Origin: Topomyia yanbarensis
Taxonomy: Eukaryota; Arthropoda; Insecta; Diptera; Culicidae
Reading direction: 5' to 3'
DNA length: 64,000 bases
NCBI RefSeq assembly: GCF_030247195.1
Contig: NC_080670.1
Span: 37,663,934 to 37,727,933 of the forward strand
The notes beneath the pieces were generated by a model. That model did no database searches and was not told the DNA's origin. It saw nothing but the letters and a program-made list of their open reading frames with translations. The translations under genes and the position numbers were made by a program. Positions 59,128 through 64,000 of the stretch are shown here, in pieces (position 1 is the first letter of the stretch; every line of letters starts with the position of its first letter).

Positions 59128-60802
59128 TGGCAAATCTATATTAAACCTTTATTGAATTAATTGCTTGCTATACTAAGTAGACGATCTGATAAGATTTGTT
59201 GAAATAAATTAGTGTTTCTGTTATAATAAAGCATATGCAATGTAAGCTCATGAATGGCCACTTTTGGGAACCGCTCCCAGGAACTGGCCAATTCGTATTA
59301 CTAATATATGAAGTGCAATTATTATACAAGAAGGTCAATTCTGACAAATTCTTGTCGAAAAATGTTGAATTCTAGCGTTGTTTTGAAAATATGTATGAAA
59401 AACTAAAAATGGCCAAAAGTTGGTACCCCACTGCAATCTGGATTTACTCCGGGGTCGTAGCTCCGAATGCGATTTTTAACGCATTTTCGAAAATTGGAAT
59501 AATTTCCGGTTCTTTTGCAAAAAACTGCATCAAAATCGATTAAACAGAAAAAAAGTTATGGCAAAAAGAACGTCGATTTGGTGTATCGAAGAGGGCTTGG
59601 TAGTTTGAAGGTTAATTAATTTTTTTTATTTTATTAATTTTGTTAATTTTATTAATTTTGTGCACTTTTCATTTTATTCATTTTATTGTTTTATTCATTT
59701 TATTCATTCTATTATCTTTTTTCATTTTATTCATCTTGCTCATTTTATTTATTTTATTCAGTTTATTAGTTTTATTAATTTTGTTAAGTTTATTCATTTT
59801 ATTATTGTATTCATTTTATTCATTTTATTAATTTTTTTTCATTCTTCTTTCATTTCATTTATTTTATTCACTTTATCCATTTTATTAAATTTATTAATTT
59901 TATTCATTTTATTCCTTTTATTCATTTTATTATTTTATTCATTTTTTTCATTTTATTCATCTTATTCATTTTATTTATTTTGTTCACTTTATTCATTTTA
60001 CTCATTTTATTCATTCTATTCGTTTCATGATTTTAATATTTTTTTTAATTCAATTAATTTTATTAATTGTATTCACTTTATTTATTTTATTTATTTAATT
60101 GATTTGATTAATTTTATTCATTTTATTCATTTTATTCGTTTTATTAATTTTATTGTTTTATTCATTTTCTTCATTTCATTTTTTTTCATTTTATTCATCT
60201 TGTTCATTTTATTTATTTTATTCATTCCATTTATTTTATTCGTTTTATTAGTTTTGTTAATTTTATTCATTTTATTATTTTATTCATTTTATTAATTTTA
60301 TTTTTTTATTTATTTTATTCATTTTATTATTTTTTAAAAATTTTTTCATTTTTTTTATTTTATTCACTTTATTCATTTTATTCATTTTATTAAATTTATT
60401 AATTTTATTCATTTTATTCATTTTACTGATTCAATTCATTTTATTAATTTTATTCATTTTATTATTTTATTCATTTTGTTCATTTTATTCATCTTATTCA
60501 TTTTATTCACTTTATTCATTTTATTTATTTTATTCATTTTATTCATTTTAATCGCTTTATTCTTTTTTTCATTTTATTCATTTTTTTGTTTTATTCATCT
60601 TATTCATTTTAATCATTTTGTTCATTTTATTCATTTCAATCCTTTTGTTCATTTTGATCATTTCAATCATTTCGTTTGTTTTATTCGTTTCAATCATATC
60701 GTTTGTTTTGTTTTGTTTTATTAATTCTATTCAATTCGTCCATTTTATTTACTTCATTCATTTTATTATTTTTGTTCATTTCATTCATTTCACTCGTTTT
60801 GC

Positions 60803-61900
60803 CTTTCTCATATAGAAAGGTTATGCAATCACTCTGAAAAACGTCAACCTAATCCCGGCCCGGAGGGCCGAGTGTCATATCCCATTCGACTCAGTTCGTC
60901 GAGATCGGAAAAAGTCTGTATGTGTGTGTGTATGTATGTATGTGTGTGTATGTGTGTGTGTATGTATGTGTGTGTATGTATGTGCGTATGTGTCAAATAA
61001 TGTCACTCATTTTTCTCAGAGATGGCTGGACCGATTTGCCCAAACTTAGTCTCAAATGAAAGGTGCAACCTTCCCATCGGCTGCTATTGAATTTTGGATC
61101 GATCGGAATTCTGGTTCCGGAATTACGGGTTTCAGAGTGCGGCCATACAGAAATTTCTCATATAAACTATAGGAAAAATTAAAAATAGAATTTTTATTTT
61201 TGATGCTAAATGTGTTCAAGGTGCATGAAACGTTGAGATTTGATGCAAACTCGAAAAAAAAATTTGACTACGATTCACTTTTTTGGATTTTGGCACATTT
61301 TTGCCTTTCTCATATAGAAAGGTTATGCAATCACTCTGAAAAACGTCAACCTAATCCCGGCGGAGGGCCAAATTTTTTTTTCGACTCGTTCAGGGTTTTT
61401 GGATTTTAACAGGGGCGTAGTTGATGGTTTACGGAGAGGGGTTACACCCCCCCTCTACTGTTCGCGCCCCTCCTTTAAAAATCTCCTTAAATCACCCCTC
61501 AGACCACCACCCCATCCAGCCCTCATACCCCTCCCTTTCAACCCCATCATCTTTAAACCACCACTGTATCACAAAGCATACCAATTTAAGCTGGGGAGTC
61601 GTTCGTTCATGGGACTTTCGCCCTCTTCACATACCCAGCCCCGCATGACAAAATGAGTTAGCAAGCAGATAACATTGATCTAATGATGATTAGGCTAATG
61701 GAGTATGATATTTTTTTGTTTCAAGTGTTTCACCGTCGACACGTAGCTCATCAAGTTCGTGGCTGGCATGCCATTGTGTATAAGTGCAAAGTGTACTAAG
61801 AATGTAATGGACATTTCCACAATTATGTTGAACATAAAAAGCCTCCGTGCCATAGTTTAGAGAAATGAGAAAGGCACAATTGCACCGCTAGGTGGATTAA
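60803..61900. repeat. Culicine-type dispersed repeat, with nested second start
   Basis: The stretch GCCTTTCTCATATAGAAAGG followed by TTATGCAATCACTCTGAAAA opens at 60803 and recurs at 61303, where the copy is soon truncated. A (TATG)n/(TGTG)n run lies at 60918-60988. Towards the right end ATGAGAAAGGCACAATTGCA and CGCTAGGTGGATTAAA (61865-61900) partly mirror the opening GCCTTTCTCAT. A similar CTGCTAGGTGGATTTAG occurs at 63299-63315. From memory this arrangement is common in Aedes and Culex DNA, but the class cannot be named. The frames at 61399-61656 are within it and not called. Confidence 0.6.
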
Positions 61901-62288
61901 AACAGGTTTTATTATTTTCATTTGCATTATTTATTATAATAATTTTTATCATTTGACTCATTTAGTAATTTATATTGGCTTAGTAAATTTAATTCAATTA
62001 ATTAGTTTAATTCATTAGATTAAATTAAATGATTAATCAATTTAAATGATTAAACTAATTTAATTCATTTAATACATTGTATTCATTTCATATTTTAGTT
62101 CATGTATTTTATTATGATTCTTCAAAGTATTGATATCATTAATTTCAGTCATTTCTTTTACTCACTTCATACAATTTGTTGATTTAACTCAATTAAAATT
62201 TTCACCATTTTTATTTTAACTTTCATTTTTCATTTAATGAGAAAACTAATTTGCTTTATTTAGAGGAACCCGGGGCTACAAAGACCAT

Positions 62289-62863
62289 GGGGGTAAGTCG
62301 GACCCCCTCGATTTCTCAGAAAATCGTAACACTTTCTGACTGTCTTACATATTCGTGGAATCGCTATTCTAAAACATTAGTTTTGACAGCTGAATCTAAT
62401 TTCTTTGGTTTTTTTTTCGAAAGGATATACAACGTATTTCATTTTTTTGCCATCCTCAAAATAAAAATCATTATAATAGTAAAACTGTGATTAAAGCAAC
62501 AAAAAATTAACAGGTAAATGTTTTGAAAAGCTGGAGGCTCCTATTTTGTGGAATGATTTTTGTTTGGTTGAAAACACACAGATATTTTCAAGACGCTCAT
62601 CTCTTTTGGTTGAAATTAGCGTACGGGGCTATTCGGACGCCCTATTGCATCAACCACCGTACAGCGGCTACGTACACGATTGCACACGCCACAGCAAAGG
62701 GAATACAGGATGCGCCAATCGACTGCTGTGACTAACCAGATAAAGTTTTTGCACCAATTTTTTTGCTTCTTAAGGAATAAATATTTCATAGATATACATA
62801 ATTCCTTTGTGAAAAAAAAACTGACAGTCTAAACTGCCCCATAGTGAGGTCCGAATTACCCCC
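62289..62863. mobile_element. Possible MITE with GGGGGTAAGTCGGACC-type ends
   Basis: GGGGGTAAGTCGGACC at 62289 and the inverse-like GGTCCGAATTACCCCC ending at 62863 form imperfect terminal repeats. No clear duplication was seen. Two overlapping 60-70-codon frames (62523-62735) have protein-like stretches but no domain. Single words of the same type (GTAGGTCCGAATAG) occur near 63042. Confidence 0.35.
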
Positions 62864-62899
62864 TACATTGTAAAAGGATGAAAAAACGCAGAGTTTTGC

Positions 62900-64000
62900 A
62901 AAGCGTCGCCTAGAGCTGTCATGCAGTGCTGCAAATGAACTTTTATGGCACCAACATGTAGTTGAGGTTTCAAACTAACAATTAGGACCTTTGTTCGATA
63001 AATTCTTTCACATCTTTCTACCTAAATGGGCGATTTGCTTGGGTAGGTCCGAATAGCATTGGGTTATTTCATTATTTTGTTTCAATTAATCATTCTACTT
63101 ATTTCATTAATGTGATAACTTTTTTTCCATTTTTTTACTTTATTAATTTTTATTAATTTGCTTTGTTTTAATTTTTTTTCAACAATTTATTTGTGCATGA
63201 CTAAAAACTGTGTTTATCACACCTGCCTTCTTCCCATGAGTTCTGCACACTAATGAACAATCCAACGGTGATATGTATAAGAAATGTCTCATGTCACTGC
63301 TAGGTGGATTTAGATAGTTTTACGTGGATTTCTTAATTTTCGCTGTATATTTTTATGCGATTTACTCGAATCTATAAATAAAGTTTTACACTCAAAATGT
63401 GGTCAAACAAGAATTCATCTTCTGTTAATATTTTTTTTTTTTTTGCTTTTCGAAGTTCATTTAGTTTAAGATGTTACATGGCTTTTATTTATCAAAAAAT
63501 CGATATTTTTGTACTACTTCATCCTTACATCCTAGAGTATATTTTCCCAAATTTTCATAGATATCCAAAAAATAGATCGAAAGTTACAGTGGAAATTTTA
63601 AATTTTAAAGTCGATTATCACGAAATGTCGTTCTTCCACAAAAATGGCTTTACCGTGATCACGGTAGCTGAAAAACCATTCCACCGATTTTCTTTTTTTT
63701 CACGATTGATCGTAATTAATTTTTCTCTTACCTTAATGATTCTTAAAACTTTTGTTTTATATTTAGGATTTTTTGATACAATTGTTAAAGCTTAAAATCA
63801 ACATTTTTCAGGGAAATCTCTCCCGAATATAGGGGAAAAATATTATTTATTCAACTAATCGATAAGGTACGAGGAATACTCCAATTTTTCGAGTTTTGGG
63901 ATTCTCGTTGATCTATTAGTCTGCAGTCATGATCACCGCAAGCCTCTTAAATAAAATGGATTTCGCGGGAAAAAGCCATAACTCCGCCAATTACCAATAT
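62900..64000. other. AT-rich non-coding tail of the window
   Basis: No supported gene. A 132-codon plus frame (63397-63795) is hydrophobic and AT-driven, with no hallmark. If the second Osiris gene is intact this is still intron. Confidence 0.4.

Larger units (their letters stand above)
57456..60830. repeat. Long degenerate (TTTTATTCA)n / (TTTTATTAA)n arrays
   Basis: Three blocks (about 57456-57568, 57770-58335 and 59620-60830) consist of head-to-tail 9-bp units, mainly ATTTTATTC and ATTTTATTA. One block at 57800-57905 is almost perfect TTTTATTAA. The 9-bp period keeps frames open, giving FINFINFIN and FILFILFIL strings up to 211 codons; none is a protein. Confidence 0.95.

Noticed and set aside
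57793..60815. Hydrophobic FINFINFIN/FILFILFIL frames up to 211 codons, resembling membrane proteins
   Set aside because: They arise from a 9-bp AT-rich tandem repeat with no stop in frame; no real protein features.

Overview
This window looks like nuclear DNA from a culicine mosquito, most likely Aedes or a close relative. The sequence support is: two spliced genes of the insect Osiris family (DUF1676); AT-rich, repeat-swollen intergenic and intronic DNA; RNase H-bearing I/Loner-type, LOA/R1-type and RTE-type non-LTR retrotransposon debris; and many short hAT, mariner/pogo and Harbinger-like elements with intact target-site duplications. The species call is inference. Nothing prokaryotic, no CRISPR array and no rRNA gene was seen.

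Layout. 1-18.2 kb: transposon debris, including two non-LTR endonuclease fragments, a retrotransposon C-terminus with 3' UTR, MITEs, a 517-bp satellite of an 8-bp unit, and a three-level nest (RTE fragment inside a hAT element inside a pogo-like element). 18.2-20.2 kb: upstream region with GA/CT tracts and a TATA promoter. 20.2-29.8 kb: one complete Osiris gene with three coding exons, predicted 288 aa. Its 7.35-kb first intron is filled with degenerate 15-bp tandem repeats and a dozen CACGTG palindromes. 30-36 kb: a hAT MITE, a 2.3-kb GATC-rich minisatellite whose last 200 bp is inverted, and a mariner-like element. 36.5-41.4 kb: mostly unremarkable non-coding DNA. 41.4-46.9 kb: two oppositely oriented decayed retrotransposons, one split by a 1.66-kb DNA element with a clean CAGT duplication. 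48.7-52.8 kb: two hAT relatives of very different size, each with a perfect 8-bp duplication, and a 220-bp AT tract. 53.6-54.0 kb: a 372-bp AT tract. 54.7-55.1 kb: promoter and first coding exon of a second Osiris gene whose other exons are not in the window. 55.1-64 kb: probably its intron, with kilobases of a TTTTATTCA-like array, a 152-159-bp tandem repeat, a Harbinger-like MITE and a culicine-type dispersed repeat.

How the genes relate. Osiris proteins are secretory-pathway or endosomal proteins involved in cuticle secretion, and their genes form a conserved cluster in insects. Two same-strand members about 26 kb apart fit that cluster. The intron after the EEGR-like motif has the same phase in both genes, which supports both models. 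No Osiris number is assigned because that needs a phylogeny.
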